Assembly (NCBI RefSeq): GCF_014640075.1
Contig: NZ_BMGG01000006.1
Span: forward strand, 352,175 to 416,174
DNA: 64,000 nucleotides
Source: Chelatococcus reniformis
GTDB lineage: Bacteria; Pseudomonadota; Alphaproteobacteria; Rhizobiales; Beijerinckiaceae
Reading direction: 5' to 3'
Shown here: in pieces, positions 43,187 through 51,927 of the stretch
How positions within the stretch are numbered: position 1 is the stretch's first letter
Layout of the letters: each line of letters opens with the position of its first letter
Made by a program: the position numbers and the translations under genes
Notes under the pieces: generated by a model
The model's input: the letters and a program-made list of their open reading frames with translations, nothing else
Database searches by the model: none
Told to the model about the DNA's origin: nothing

Positions 43187-44349
43187 TGCGGCGCCTCGCC
43201 ATCGCCGAGCGGCCGGACTGGCAGGCGACGGCCGAGGCCTGCGGCTTCAACTTCCACCACATGTACGGCGAGGCATACTGGGACGAGACGGCGTGCTTCG
43301 CCTTCACGCTCGAGGAGATCGAGCGCGACATCGAGGAGCCGTCGCGCGAACTGCACGCCATGTGCCTCGACCTCGCCGACCGGGCCGCGGCGGATGAGGA
43401 ACTGCTCGAACGGCTGGGCGTGCCCGAGCCGTTCCGCGACTACGTGGCCGGCTCCTGGCACAAGCGGGAGCCGACCGTCTTCGGCCGGTTCGACCTCGCC
43501 TATCGGGGCGACGGACCGGCCAAGCTGCTCGAATATAACGCCGACACGCCGACGGGCCTCTACGAGGCGGCCTATTTCCAGTGGGTCTGGCTGGAGGAAG
43601 CCAAATCGCTCGGCATCGTGGCCGCCACGTCCGATCAGTTCAACTCGATCCAGGACGAGCTGATCGCCGCCTACGGGGCGCTGCCGAAGCGCTCGATCCT
43701 GCATTTCAGCACGGATGGCGGCAGCGTCGAGGATTTCGGCACCATCACCTACATGATGGACTGCGCGCTCCAGGCGGGCCAACGCCCCAAGTTCGTCGAC
43801 ATCGCCGCCATCGGCCACGACCTCGCGGACCGCTTCACCGACCAGGATGATCTCGTCATCGATGTGCTGGCCAACATCTATCCGTGGGAGTGGCTCTTCA
43901 CCGAGGAGTTCGGGCCGAAGATCCCGCGCTCCGGCACGCGGTTCATCGAGCCGGCGTGGAAGGCGATGCTCTCCACCAAGGCCATTCTGCCGCTGCTCTG
44001 GGAGCGCCATCCCGGCCACCCCAACCTGCTGCCGGCCTTTTTCGAAGGCGATCCGCGAGCCGGCGGCCTGACCGATCATGTGCGCAAGCCGCTGTTCTCG
44101 CGCGAGGGGGCCAACATCTCCCTCAATCGGGGCGGCCGCACCGTGGCGCACATCGACGGCCCCTACGGCGGCCAGGACCGCTGGGTGCGCCAGCAGGCGA
44201 CGGAACTCTTCTCGAGCGCGCACGGCCACGCGGTTCTCGGCACCTGGATCGTGGGCGACGAGCCCTGCGGGCTCGGCATGCGCGAGGACGCCTCGCCGAT
44301 CACCATGAACCTGTCCCGGTTCGTGCCGCACATCATCGTCGAGGAATGA
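43186..44349 (+). CDS. Glutathionylspermidine-synthase-like ATP-grasp ligase (YjfC-like)
   Basis: The length is 387 residues, as in E. coli YjfC. The synthetase-family motif LLEYNADTPTGLYEAAYFQW is near residue 110; later FEGDPRAGGLTDHVRKPLFS and the Gly-rich ANISLNRGGR contain the ATP/metal-binding Lys and Asn region of the ATP-grasp fold. It lacks the N-terminal amidase domain of true glutathionylspermidine synthase/amidase. The family joins an amine to a peptide carboxylate using ATP, but YjfC substrates are unknown. Conserved linkage to the membrane and PspA-type genes suggests modification of an envelope component or protein. Confidence 0.88.
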   Translation: MRRLAIAERPDWQATAEACGFNFHHMYGEAYWDETACFAFTLEEIERDIEEPSRELHAMCLDLADRAAADEELLERLGVPEPFRDYVAGSWHKREPTVFGRFDLAYRGDGPAKLLEYNADTPTGLYEAAYFQWVWLEEAKSLGIVAATSDQFNSIQDELIAAYGALPKRSILHFSTDGGSVEDFGTITYMMDCALQAGQRPKFVDIAAIGHDLADRFTDQDDLVIDVLANIYPWEWLFTEEFGPKIPRSGTRFIEPAWKAMLSTKAILPLLWERHPGHPNLLPAFFEGDPRAGGLTDHVRKPLFSREGANISLNRGGRTVAHIDGPYGGQDRWVRQQATELFSSAHGHAVLGTWIVGDEPCGLGMREDASPITMNLSRFVPHIIVEE

Positions 44350-44355
44350 CCCAGG

Positions 44356-44745
44356 CTAGCGCCAGAGGCCAAGCTCCTCCCACTTCGACTGGGGGATCTC
44401 GCCGAGCAGCTTGTAGTCGAACGACCGAACTCGCATCCGGTCTGGCGTCGTCTCGCAGACGAACGAGAGGCCATACCAATGCCCCTTGCTGCGGATGACG
44501 GCCCCTTCGCCGGTCGCCGTATCCCCGACACGCTTGACCGGCCCGGCCGCATCCAGCATGGCGCGATCGGGGCGCAGGCCCGCCTCGGACTTGCCGATCG
44601 CCGCCATGGCCGCCATGTCGCAAACCTGATTGAAGCGGGAATCCGGCTCGAGCCGCTTCAGGACGTGATCCAGATGGCTCTCTGCTGCCGCTTGCGCCAC
44701 GCCCAACAGTGTCACGCCCATCGCAAGCACAGCCATTCGTATCAT
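44356..44745 (-). CDS. DUF930-like small exported protein
   Basis: A 129-residue protein with a signal peptide (MIRMAVLAMGVTLLGVAQAA, cleavage near AAA-ES). The mature part (HVLKRLEPDSRFNQVCDMAA, GLRPDRAMLDA, GEGAVIRSKGHWYGLSF, PQSKWEELGLW) fits DUF930, a periplasmic family of Rhizobiales-like bacteria. Two cysteines (QVCDMA, FVCETT) may form a disulfide. It converges on the YjfC-like gene with a six-base gap. The start is the ATG at 44745 after GGAAGG. Function is unknown. Confidence 0.78.
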   Translation of the reverse strand: MIRMAVLAMGVTLLGVAQAAAESHLDHVLKRLEPDSRFNQVCDMAAMAAIGKSEAGLRPDRAMLDAAGPVKRVGDTATGEGAVIRSKGHWYGLSFVCETTPDRMRVRSFDYKLLGEIPQSKWEELGLWR

Positions 44746-45056
44746 TCGGACACCTTCCTCAACGCTGCGAGCCACCCGACCCGATTCAAGGGCCCATCGC
44801 TTTAGAGGAGGTGTGTGGCGATGGCGAGCCCGGCGGCGTGCGCATGCCGCAGGCCGGACAAGCCACCCGAGCGCGGCGAAGGGACTGGCGGGGGTCGGCC
44901 CAGCCGCGCGCCGCGGCGCCTGTGCGACACGATTGGTCGCCTGGTCCAGCTCATTTGCCGATCGCTCTGCCCTGATGTTTTGCGGCTTTGAGCGCATGGA
45001 TGGCTGGCCTGACCCACCTTCCCACGAAAGCCCCTACGCTGGGCAGCGGCCGCCAT
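44746..45056. other. Intergenic region of about 310 bases, nothing distinctive
   Basis: The gap between the DUF930-like gene and the end of the acyl-CoA-dehydrogenase-like gene contains no open frame with a ribosome site and no clear hairpin. It presumably holds the DUF930 promoter on the minus strand. Confidence 0.4.
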
Positions 45057-46337
45057 TCACGGCCAAGGAGCTGAAGCGGGGAACGCGTCGGACCGCGCCG
45101 CTTCAGCGGCAGGGCTGATGCCGACATCGTCGCCCGGGACGAAGATCGGCGGCGGCGTGCCGTTCAAATGAAAGCCGCCGACACGCCGGGCCTTATACAG
45201 ATAGGGGTTGTGAGACGATACGGCGCGGGCGTTGCGCCAATGGCGATCGAGCGCCCCTTTCGCGTCGATCGCCGAAGCGCCGAGCGCATCGAAAAGCTGC
45301 GACGCCGCGCCCAGGACCAGCGGAACCAGAACCACCTGTGCAGAGGAAATGGCGATATCCGCCTCGACATAGGCTTCGTCCGTCGTCGGGGCGTAGGCGC
45401 CGTCGTGCTTCCATCGGTGCCAGGCGTCGTCGAGCGAAGCGGCGGCACCCAGCACGATCGAGCGGGCAGCACGGGCCACCGCGTTGATCTTGCCGACCTC
45501 GGCCTGAATGATCGGATCGTTGCGGGCCAAGTCTCCCGACCCGGTGGAATAGATGCGCCGCCGCGCCGCGACCTTGTCGGTCACGTCGCGGGCCGCCGCA
45601 GCGGCGATGCCTGCAAGCGTCGCCAGATGCACCAGCTGCGGGAAGTTGCCGCCCACCCGCGTGATCCGCTTGTCAGCGCCCAGAATTTCATCGGCGTCGA
45701 CGACGACATCCTCGAAGACCGACGTCCCCGTCGCGGTCAGTCGCTGGCCGAAGCCGCCCCAGTCGTCGACAAGCGTCACCCCTATCCTGTCGGCGGGAAC
45801 GACCACGGTGATGCGCTCGCCTTGATGGTCGACGGCGACGACGGGAATCCATTGGGCGTACAGACTACCGGTGCCGTAGGCCTTTCTGCCGTTCAGCCGG
45901 TAACGCCCATCCCCATGGGGCAGCACCTTCGTGCGGATCTCACCGATGGGCGTATCCGGCGGCTCGGTCGTCGCATTGCCGAACAGATCGCCTTGCGCCA
46001 CCCGCTCGAGCCAAAATTTCTGCTTCGTCCACTCCGTGCGGAACATCAGATGCTCGACGTGGTGGAAATGCAGCCGCAACGACTGGGGCAGGTTGGATTC
46101 CGCCGCCCCCAGCTCGATCAGCAGCTGAAACAATTGCACGAGCGACGCGCCGTGGCCGCCCCATTCGACGGGCAGGCGCAGCGCACCGAACCTGTGCTCG
46201 CGCAACCATTCCACCTGCTCGAAGAGCAGGGTCCGATCGAGCTCCCGCGATACTGCGCTCTGCCTTATCGTCTCGAATACGGGCCGGAACCTCGCAAGCA
46301 GCTCACTGTCCTTCGGCCGATCTTTGCCTGACGTCAC
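45057..46337 (-). CDS. Acyl-CoA dehydrogenase-fold monooxygenase, SfnB/DszC-like (organosulfur)
   Basis: A 426-residue protein of the acyl-CoA dehydrogenase fold, in the group with SfnB and DszC: LRLPVEWGGHGASLVQLFQL, LFGNATTEPPDTPIGEIRTK, YRLNGRKAYGTGSLYAQWIP. The residues FGQRLTATGTSVFEDVVVDA and the C-terminal NARAVSSHNPYLYKARRVGG also match DszC-like monooxygenases. These use FMNH2 to attack sulfur or nitrogen compounds, not CoA esters. The GTG at 46337 follows GGAGA; the longer frame has no ribosome site. It is last in a minus-strand run with a flavin monooxygenase and a MetQ-like protein. Confidence 0.83.
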   Translation of the reverse strand: MTSGKDRPKDSELLARFRPVFETIRQSAVSRELDRTLLFEQVEWLREHRFGALRLPVEWGGHGASLVQLFQLLIELGAAESNLPQSLRLHFHHVEHLMFRTEWTKQKFWLERVAQGDLFGNATTEPPDTPIGEIRTKVLPHGDGRYRLNGRKAYGTGSLYAQWIPVVAVDHQGERITVVVPADRIGVTLVDDWGGFGQRLTATGTSVFEDVVVDADEILGADKRITRVGGNFPQLVHLATLAGIAAAAARDVTDKVAARRRIYSTGSGDLARNDPIIQAEVGKINAVARAARSIVLGAAASLDDAWHRWKHDGAYAPTTDEAYVEADIAISSAQVVLVPLVLGAASQLFDALGASAIDAKGALDRHWRNARAVSSHNPYLYKARRVGGFHLNGTPPPIFVPGDDVGISPAAEAARSDAFPASAPWP

Positions 46338-46416
46338 CGCTCGTCTCCACGCTGTCCGTACCAATGCGCTCAGGAAGAAGCTGGCTCGCCCTCGCCGCGG
46401 CGCTGCGAGGCTCCCC

Positions 46417-47853
46417 TCACGTGCCGCGTCGTCCCGCCTGCCGGGACACCGCCTCATCGGCCCATTCGCCGGCCCCATAGCGAAACCGCCGGCCATAGTG
46501 GCGGGAGGGCAGCTGCCCTCCCCGCCCGGCAAACAGCCTGTCCCGTAGGGTTCCCTCAGCGTAGTCCTCCTTGTAGGCGCCACGCTGCTGCAACTCGGGG
46601 ACGACCAGGTCGACGAAATCCTCGTAGCTCTCCGGCGTCACCGCGCGCATGAGATTGAAGCCATCCACATCGGTCTCGCGAACGAAGGCCGTCAGTTGAT
46701 CGGCTACCTGAGACGGCGAGCCGACGATGGGCGTATTGCGCGCGCCGAGCTTCATGAGCTCGAGCAGGCGCCGCACCGTCCAGGGACGGCCGGGGTTGTA
46801 TCGCGTGATCGATTCCAGCGCGGCCACCATGGCCTGGGTGCCCTCCATCTCGATGGGCTCATCGGGACCGTAGCGGGAGAGGTCCACCCCGATCGAGGCA
46901 CAGAAGTGCGTCAAGCCCGCCGCGGGACTTGCATAGCGCTGATACTCGCGGAGTTTCTCCTGGGCCGCCTTTTCGGTCCGGTCCACGATCACGATGACGC
47001 CAGAGAATATCTTGATGTCTTCGGCGGCCCGCCCGTTGGCGACGGCGCGCCGGCGCAGATCGGCAACGATGGACCTGGTCAGATCGACGGTCAGCGAGTT
47101 CGTGAAGACGCATTCCGCATGCCGCGCCGCGAAGGCCCGGCCGCGCGGCGATCCGCCGGCCTGGTACAGCACGGGGGTGCGCTGCGGCGACGGCTCGCAG
47201 AGGTGGATGGCATCGAGCTGGTAGAACGGACCGTCGTGGCGGATCCGGTGCACCTTGGCCGGATCGGTGAAGCGCCCGTTGCGCGCGTCCCGCACGACTG
47301 CATCGTCCTCCCAGCTTCCCTCCCAGAGCTTGTAGACGAGATCGAGATAGTCGTCCGCCATGTCGTAGCGATCATCATGACGGATCTGCTCCGTCAGCCC
47401 CATGGCGCGGGCGGCACTGTCCAGATAGCCGGTTACGATGTTCCATCCGATGCGGCCGCCCGTCAGATGGTCCAACGTCGAAAAGCGCCGCGCCAGCAGG
47501 TAGGGCCGTTCATAGGTGAGGTTGGCCGTCACGCCGAAGCCCAAGTGCCGCGTGGCATAGGCCATGGCCGAGATCAGGACGATCGGATCGTTGATCGGCA
47601 CCTGAACCGACTGGAGCAGGGCGGCATCCGGCGAGGCGCCATAGACGTCGTTGGCGCCGATCACGTCCGCCAGGAACAATCCGTCGAACTTGCCCCGCTC
47701 CAGCGTCTGCGCCAGCTTCACCCAGTAATCCAGCCGCGCATAGTCGGCCGATTGGTCGCGCGGGTGGGTCCACAAGCCGTGGCATATGTGCCCGACGCTG
47801 TTCATGTTGAACGCGTTCAGCAGGATCTTCTTGTCTACGCCGTCGGGTCCCAT
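46417..47853 (-). CDS. LLM-class flavin-dependent monooxygenase (NtaA/SnaA/DszA family)
   Basis: The protein has 478 residues. Family segments are LLNAFNMNSVGHICHGLWTH near the N-terminus, ERGKFDGLFLADVIG, TYERPYLLARRFSTLDHLTG, GRIGWNIVTGYLDSAARAMG and LYQAGGSPRGRAFAARHAEC. These TIM-barrel enzymes use FMNH2 supplied by a separate reductase and open or desulfurise S- or N-heterocycles and chelators. The reductase may be the one at 427, far away in the window, or elsewhere. The start is the ATG at 47853. A TAGAG-type element lies just upstream. Confidence 0.9.
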   Translation of the reverse strand: MGPDGVDKKILLNAFNMNSVGHICHGLWTHPRDQSADYARLDYWVKLAQTLERGKFDGLFLADVIGANDVYGASPDAALLQSVQVPINDPIVLISAMAYATRHLGFGVTANLTYERPYLLARRFSTLDHLTGGRIGWNIVTGYLDSAARAMGLTEQIRHDDRYDMADDYLDLVYKLWEGSWEDDAVVRDARNGRFTDPAKVHRIRHDGPFYQLDAIHLCEPSPQRTPVLYQAGGSPRGRAFAARHAECVFTNSLTVDLTRSIVADLRRRAVANGRAAEDIKIFSGVIVIVDRTEKAAQEKLREYQRYASPAAGLTHFCASIGVDLSRYGPDEPIEMEGTQAMVAALESITRYNPGRPWTVRRLLELMKLGARNTPIVGSPSQVADQLTAFVRETDVDGFNLMRAVTPESYEDFVDLVVPELQQRGAYKEDYAEGTLRDRLFAGRGGQLPSRHYGRRFRYGAGEWADEAVSRQAGRRGT

Positions 47854-47871
47854 GAGCCGCTACTGATCCAC

Positions 47872-47925
47872 TAGAGTATATCCGGAGCTGAATTGGATGA
47901 AAACATGCAACCGCAACGCGCTCTA
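47872..47925 (-). repeat. TAGAG-CTCTA intergenic element (54 bases)
   Basis: On the minus strand the element begins TAGAGCGCGTTGCGGTTGCA and ends TATACTCTA. Its first three bases are the stop codon of the MetQ-like gene. The interior differs from the family 2 element at 32369/48851; only the boundary sequence is shared. Confidence 0.5.
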
Positions 47926-48723
47926 CCAGGCAAAGCCGATCTGTCCGCTGTAGAGCTTGGTCAGGATCGATTTCACCTCCGGGTCGCCGTTGTAGACCTC
48001 GATGAATTGCGCCACCCGCGGATCGCCGGCGTCCTGGGCGCGCGTCACCCAGTGGATCGCATAGGTGTTGCTCGGCCTCTCGAAGGCGAGCGCGCCGGCG
48101 GGATCCTGGCCCGCGAGCTTGACGAAGGACGGAAACGTCAAGCCGAGGTCGACGTCCGGCAGCGAACGCACCACCTGCTGCGCTTCGACCTGGACGATCT
48201 TGATGCCCTTCGGATTGGCGATGATATCGCTCGGCGTGGCTTTGAAGTCGGCACCGTCCTTCAGCTTGATGACGCCGAGGGCTTGCAGGAACAGCAGTGC
48301 TCGCCCGGTGTTGACCGGATCGTTGGCAATCGAAATCTTGGCGCCATTCGGTAGATCGTCGATCGACTTCAGCTTGTTCGAGTAAGCACCGAGCCAGGAG
48401 ATGTATCCCGGGGCGACTGCGGCCAACTTCCAGTTGTTGGCCTTCGTGGCGTTCTCGAGGAAAGGGATGTGCTGGAAGTAGTTCACGTCCACATCGCCGT
48501 CGGCCAAAGCCGTGTTGGGTGTAACCCAGTCGGTGAACTCGACGATCTTCACCCGCAAGCCTTGCTTTTCGGCCAGTTGCGCGGCGTGGCGGACCGCCTC
48601 GTTGGCGGGGCTCGAGGCCAGCCCGATGCGCAGCGGCTGGTCGGCCCGGGCCGAACCGAAGGAGAGCCCGGCCACCAGGACGAGGCCGAATTGGAGGGCG
48701 CGGAGAAGCCGACGCGAAGCCAT
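47923..48723 (-). CDS. MetQ/NlpA-family substrate-binding protein
   Basis: A 266-residue periplasmic binding protein. The signal peptide is cleaved near ARA-DQ (residue 27); there is no lipobox, unlike E. coli MetQ. GLRVKIVEFTDWVTPNTALA, DGDVDVNYFQHIPFLE and GAKISIANDPVNTGRALLFL are family motifs. It binds methionine or a related sulfur compound for an ABC importer. No MetN or MetI gene is next to it, so it may use a transporter elsewhere. It lies between the rhodanese and the monooxygenase genes on the same strand, consistent with sulfur scavenging. Confidence 0.88.
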   Translation of the reverse strand: MASRRLLRALQFGLVLVAGLSFGSARADQPLRIGLASSPANEAVRHAAQLAEKQGLRVKIVEFTDWVTPNTALADGDVDVNYFQHIPFLENATKANNWKLAAVAPGYISWLGAYSNKLKSIDDLPNGAKISIANDPVNTGRALLFLQALGVIKLKDGADFKATPSDIIANPKGIKIVQVEAQQVVRSLPDVDLGLTFPSFVKLAGQDPAGALAFERPSNTYAIHWVTRAQDAGDPRVAQFIEVYNGDPEVKSILTKLYSGQIGFAW

Positions 48724-48850
48724 GATCAGAAGCTCACTGATTGCGGGTGATTGCGAAACGCGGAGGTCGACCGGGACGATGCCTCTCTAAGTCATCGTCC
48801 CTCGCTCATTCTTGTTCAGGCGCACACTCTTCCGAGGTCCGGCATTCGCT

Positions 48851-48954
48851 TAGAGCATTTCCGCGTTTCTTCGAATCGCCGAAGTGCTCTATCTGTTTGA
48901 TTCGTCGCGCTTTCTTCACGCGAACCGGCGTCCACTTCGCTCGAAAACACTCTA
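48851..48954 (-). repeat. TAGAG-CTCTA intergenic element, family 2, copy b
   Basis: On the minus strand it begins TAGAGTGTTTTCGAGCGAAG and runs about 104 bases with only about four differences from copy a at 32369-32473. The first three bases form the stop codon of the rhodanese gene. The end hairpin is preserved. Confidence 0.88.
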
Positions 48955-50595
48955 GGAGATGGCGCCCTCGGCCGCCCCGGGGCCAAGCCAGCGGAAGCGG
49001 ACGGTATCGTCCTGCGGAACGCTGTGACCCAGGCCGCGCTCCCATGTGAGATAGTCGCGAAACGGCTGGTCGCGCTGTACCTTGAGGCGCATGGGCGAGC
49101 CCCAGTCGTCATCGAAGGGCGAGAGCAGTTGCGCCGGCTCGTAGTCGACCTCGATCGGCAGGCCGGCCGCACGCCAAGCCTGCGTTCCGCCGGCCACCGT
49201 ATAGGCGTCGATGCCGAACAGGCGGCGGCTCTCGGATGCCGCATAGGCGGCGTTGAGCCCGTCGGGCGAGGTGAAGAGCACGGCCTCCGGCGCGCCGTGG
49301 GCCGCGATCCAGGCCGGCCACGCCGACCGCAGCACGAAGCGCGCCCCCGGAATATGGCCCTGCTCGAAGCCCAGGCTGGGGCCCACATCGACCACCTGAA
49401 GGCCGTCAGCGATGCGGGCGGCGGCTTCCTCGGGCGCCAATTGCCTGACATCGTCGGGCTCGGCTGGCAACGACGCGGCGGCGAGGGCTGCGCTGCCGGG
49501 CGCATCCAGGGGAAGGATATGGATCTCGGCGTCATCGAAGTGCGACAGCCAGAATGCGGTGACCGCGGCGCGCTTCAAATGAGCGTCATCGACGAGAATG
49601 ATGCGGGCCCCTCGCACGGCAACCTGGACGTCATACGTCATCACCAATTGTCCGCCGGGTGACGACAAAGCTTCAGGCAGGTGCCCCTGCCGGTAGGCGG
49701 CCTCCGGCCGAACGTCGAAGACGTAGAGCGTGCGCTCCGCGCTCTCGGCGACGAAATTCAGGTACTGCGCCCGATCGATGACGCGCAGCCCGTATTGCTT
49801 CACGATGCCTTCGGCCTGATGCCGCAGCGCATCCTCGGCGGTAAAGGGCGCCGGCGGCGGCGCGCGCGAATGTCCCGGACCGGTCGGCAGGCCGTGCAGG
49901 ACGGCCGCCATGATGCCGTCTTCGAGGAAGGCCACGTTGGCGCGCCTGTCCAGGCGCGCCAACGTCGTCGTCCCGACGATGCCGCGCGTGCGGCTGAAGC
50001 AGCTGACGACCCAGAGATGATCGGGGTCGGCGTTGGCGTGCAAGTCGTGGAGCGCTAGCTCCACGCCCGCCGCATTGCGGGCGCCGGCCAGCGACAGATT
50101 CTGGTGCTCATGGGCGGGGCGGCAATCGATGAGCGTCGTCGGCTGCCCGCGGTCCAGCCGGCCTTGAAGCTGTGCCGGCGTGATCGTCGGCGTGCCGTAG
50201 CGCGCATGCGCCAGATCGGCGAACGCCTTGACCAGAGTGTTGTATCCCGTGCCGAGTGCATATCCGCCGGCTGCCCAGGCGGCGATGCCGCCCGCCAGTA
50301 TGCGCACGTCGACATAGCCGAGACTCCTCAGCCTGTCTTGCGCGTCATGGGCCAGTTCCTTGCCTTCATCATCGACGATAACGATCGGGACGGATGTCCG
50401 CGGTACCGTCCTCGGTATCTGGACCTCGAGACTGCTCAGCGCCTGATGCGACGAGAGGTTGATATGGCCCTGCGCAAAGACCTTTGCCTCACGGACATCG
50501 ATCAGCGCGATCTCGTGCCGCCCCATAAGCTCCTGATGGAGCCAACGGGTATTGACCTGAGTATCTGATGGCGGAACCGCGGATCTGAACTGCAC
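48952..50595 (-). CDS. Four-domain rhodanese (thiosulfate sulfurtransferase-like)
   Basis: A 547-residue protein with four consecutive rhodanese-like repeats. Domain starts are IALIDVREAKVFAQGHI, TTLIDCRPAHEHQNLSLAGA, TLYVFDVRPEAAYRQGHLPE and LQVVDVGPSLGFEQGHIPGA. Only the second has an active-site Cys (VVSCFSRTRG); the loops of domains one, three and four read IVDDEGKELA, LVDDAHLKRA and FTSPDGLNAA. The three others may be structural or bind a partner. It probably handles sulfur released by the two monooxygenases. The GTG at 50595 is the likely start, with a weak ribosome site. Confidence 0.87.
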   Translation of the reverse strand: MQFRSAVPPSDTQVNTRWLHQELMGRHEIALIDVREAKVFAQGHINLSSHQALSSLEVQIPRTVPRTSVPIVIVDDEGKELAHDAQDRLRSLGYVDVRILAGGIAAWAAGGYALGTGYNTLVKAFADLAHARYGTPTITPAQLQGRLDRGQPTTLIDCRPAHEHQNLSLAGARNAAGVELALHDLHANADPDHLWVVSCFSRTRGIVGTTTLARLDRRANVAFLEDGIMAAVLHGLPTGPGHSRAPPPAPFTAEDALRHQAEGIVKQYGLRVIDRAQYLNFVAESAERTLYVFDVRPEAAYRQGHLPEALSSPGGQLVMTYDVQVAVRGARIILVDDAHLKRAAVTAFWLSHFDDAEIHILPLDAPGSAALAAASLPAEPDDVRQLAPEEAAARIADGLQVVDVGPSLGFEQGHIPGARFVLRSAWPAWIAAHGAPEAVLFTSPDGLNAAYAASESRRLFGIDAYTVAGGTQAWRAAGLPIEVDYEPAQLLSPFDDDWGSPMRLKVQRDQPFRDYLTWERGLGHSVPQDDTVRFRWLGPGAAEGAIS

Positions 50596-50735
50596 TCAAC
50601 ACGCCCTTGCTCTTGCGCGAACGTGCCATCGAACAATCGGCGCATACAATAGAATGTCTTTTCTTTTTTCCCACCGACTGTAGGACGAAACCAACGTCTG
50701 CGCGGGCAATCTTTGCCGCAGTTCTGAGCGCACTC

Positions 50736-50777
50736 GCGCAAGCGTTGAAGCCTCGCAGCGAGGCTCAACGCTTGCGC
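50736..50777. promoter_or_regulatory. 42-base near-perfect palindrome
   Basis: Arms GCGCAAGCGTTG/CAACGCTTGCGC extend inward through AGCCTCGC/GCGAGGCT with a single bulged base, and almost no loop. It lies between the rhodanese gene and the small gene at 50916. It is too long for a simple dimer site and lacks a T-tract on either strand. A cruciform or large operator is possible. Confidence 0.6.
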
Positions 50778-50915
50778 ACCGCGTCCCGTGGCATGTTTTA
50801 CTCTTTTACTTCGCATCCGCAGATCAACGTTCCTGCGCGTGCGGCGATATTGACATTCAATTCCATTGCCGACCGCGCCGCACTTTCAATAATCGGACCA
50901 CGTTCGGAGGGCCCC

Positions 50916-51149
50916 GTGAGCGACGCAGCGATTTCTTCACGCAGCAACGTCATCGACCTCGCCACCCATCGGCGGGCGCGGGCTGCGGCGGACGCACGCC
51001 GTGGCGAGGCCGCGCCCTCCGGCCATCCGCTGCAGGCCACGCCGCCGCACGGCATCGTCTGGGTGCCGGTGATGATGATGGCGCCGTTCGGGGTGGCGAT
51101 GGGGCTGCCGTTCACCGTGCCCATGATGGTGCCCTGCGGCATCGGCTGA
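50916..51149 (+). CDS. Small protein with Met-rich hydrophobic C-terminus
   Basis: A 77-residue protein starting at a GTG that follows GGAGGG. A polar N-terminal half (SSRSNVIDLATHRRARAAA) is followed by a hydrophobic, Met- and Pro-containing C-terminal half (WVPVMMMAPFGVAMGLPF, then VPMMVPCGIG). The N-terminal VIDLATHRRAR phrase is common in small alphaproteobacterial proteins of unknown function. The C-terminal region could be a membrane segment or a metal-binding region. Its Met content recalls the protein encoded at 52095. Confidence 0.55.
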   Translation: MSDAAISSRSNVIDLATHRRARAAADARRGEAAPSGHPLQATPPHGIVWVPVMMMAPFGVAMGLPFTVPMMVPCGIG

Positions 51150-51306
51150 GCCGCGCGTCCCTTCTGGCCAACGCTCGATTTGCCGGCCGGGACCGCCGCC
51201 GCCGCGCTGGACCCCGAAATTCGCCTCATCTCGATCACGGCCCGCCGCTCGGCGGGTCCGCCCGCTCGGACGCAGGTCAGGCGGTCAACCGGAACTCACG
51301 GACCCG

Positions 51307-51927
51307 ATGTCGCTGCAGGACGAGGATACGGACGCAATCCCTGAGATCGACGAGGCGCTCGGCGACCTTGCCGGCACTGTCGGCGCCAATCTGAGACGGA
51401 TCCGCACCCGGCGTGGCCTCTCCCTCGAGCGGCTCGCCAAGCTGTCCGGGGTCAGCCGCGCCATGCTCGGCCAGATCGAAACCGGCAAGAGCGTGCCGAC
51501 GATCAAGATCCTCTGGAAGATCGCCCATGCCTTGGCGGTCCCGTTCGCCACGCTGATCGCGACCAACGACCTGGGCAGCCTCGTGGTGCTCCGCCAGGAC
51601 GACGCCAAGGTGCTGAGCTCCTCGGGCGGCAAGTTCACGTCGCGCGCCCTGTTTCCCTTCGACGCCGATCGGCGGACCGAGTTCTACGAGTTGCGCATGG
51701 CTCCTCGCCACGGCGAGTGTGCCGACGCGCACTCGCCGGGCACGCGAGAGAATCTCATCGTCGTGCGGGGCACCGTGGAGATTACGGTCGACAAGGAGCC
51801 CGCCGTTGTCTTGAGCGAGGGCGACGCGGTGTTGTTTGCGGCTGACGTGCGCCACCGCTACCGCAATCTGGGCTCGGACGAGGCCGTGCTTTATCTCGTC
51901 ATGACCTATGTCGAGGAATTGCGCTGA
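51307..51927 (+). CDS. XRE-family regulator with C-terminal cupin domain
   Basis: A 206-residue protein. The helix-turn-helix is in RIRTRRGLSLERLAKLSGVS, then RAMLGQIETGKSVPTIKILW. The C-terminal half is a double-stranded beta-helix cupin (SPGTRENLIVVRGTVEITVD, LSEGDAVLFAADVRHRYRNL). Such regulators bind a small molecule or metal in the cupin barrel; many act on amino-acid, sulfur or polyamine genes. It may control the divergent sulfur set or the Met-rich gene that it faces, both inference. The ATG at 51307 has only a weak ribosome site. Confidence 0.85.
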   Translation: MSLQDEDTDAIPEIDEALGDLAGTVGANLRRIRTRRGLSLERLAKLSGVSRAMLGQIETGKSVPTIKILWKIAHALAVPFATLIATNDLGSLVVLRQDDAKVLSSSGGKFTSRALFPFDADRRTEFYELRMAPRHGECADAHSPGTRENLIVVRGTVEITVDKEPAVVLSEGDAVLFAADVRHRYRNLGSDEAVLYLVMTYVEELR

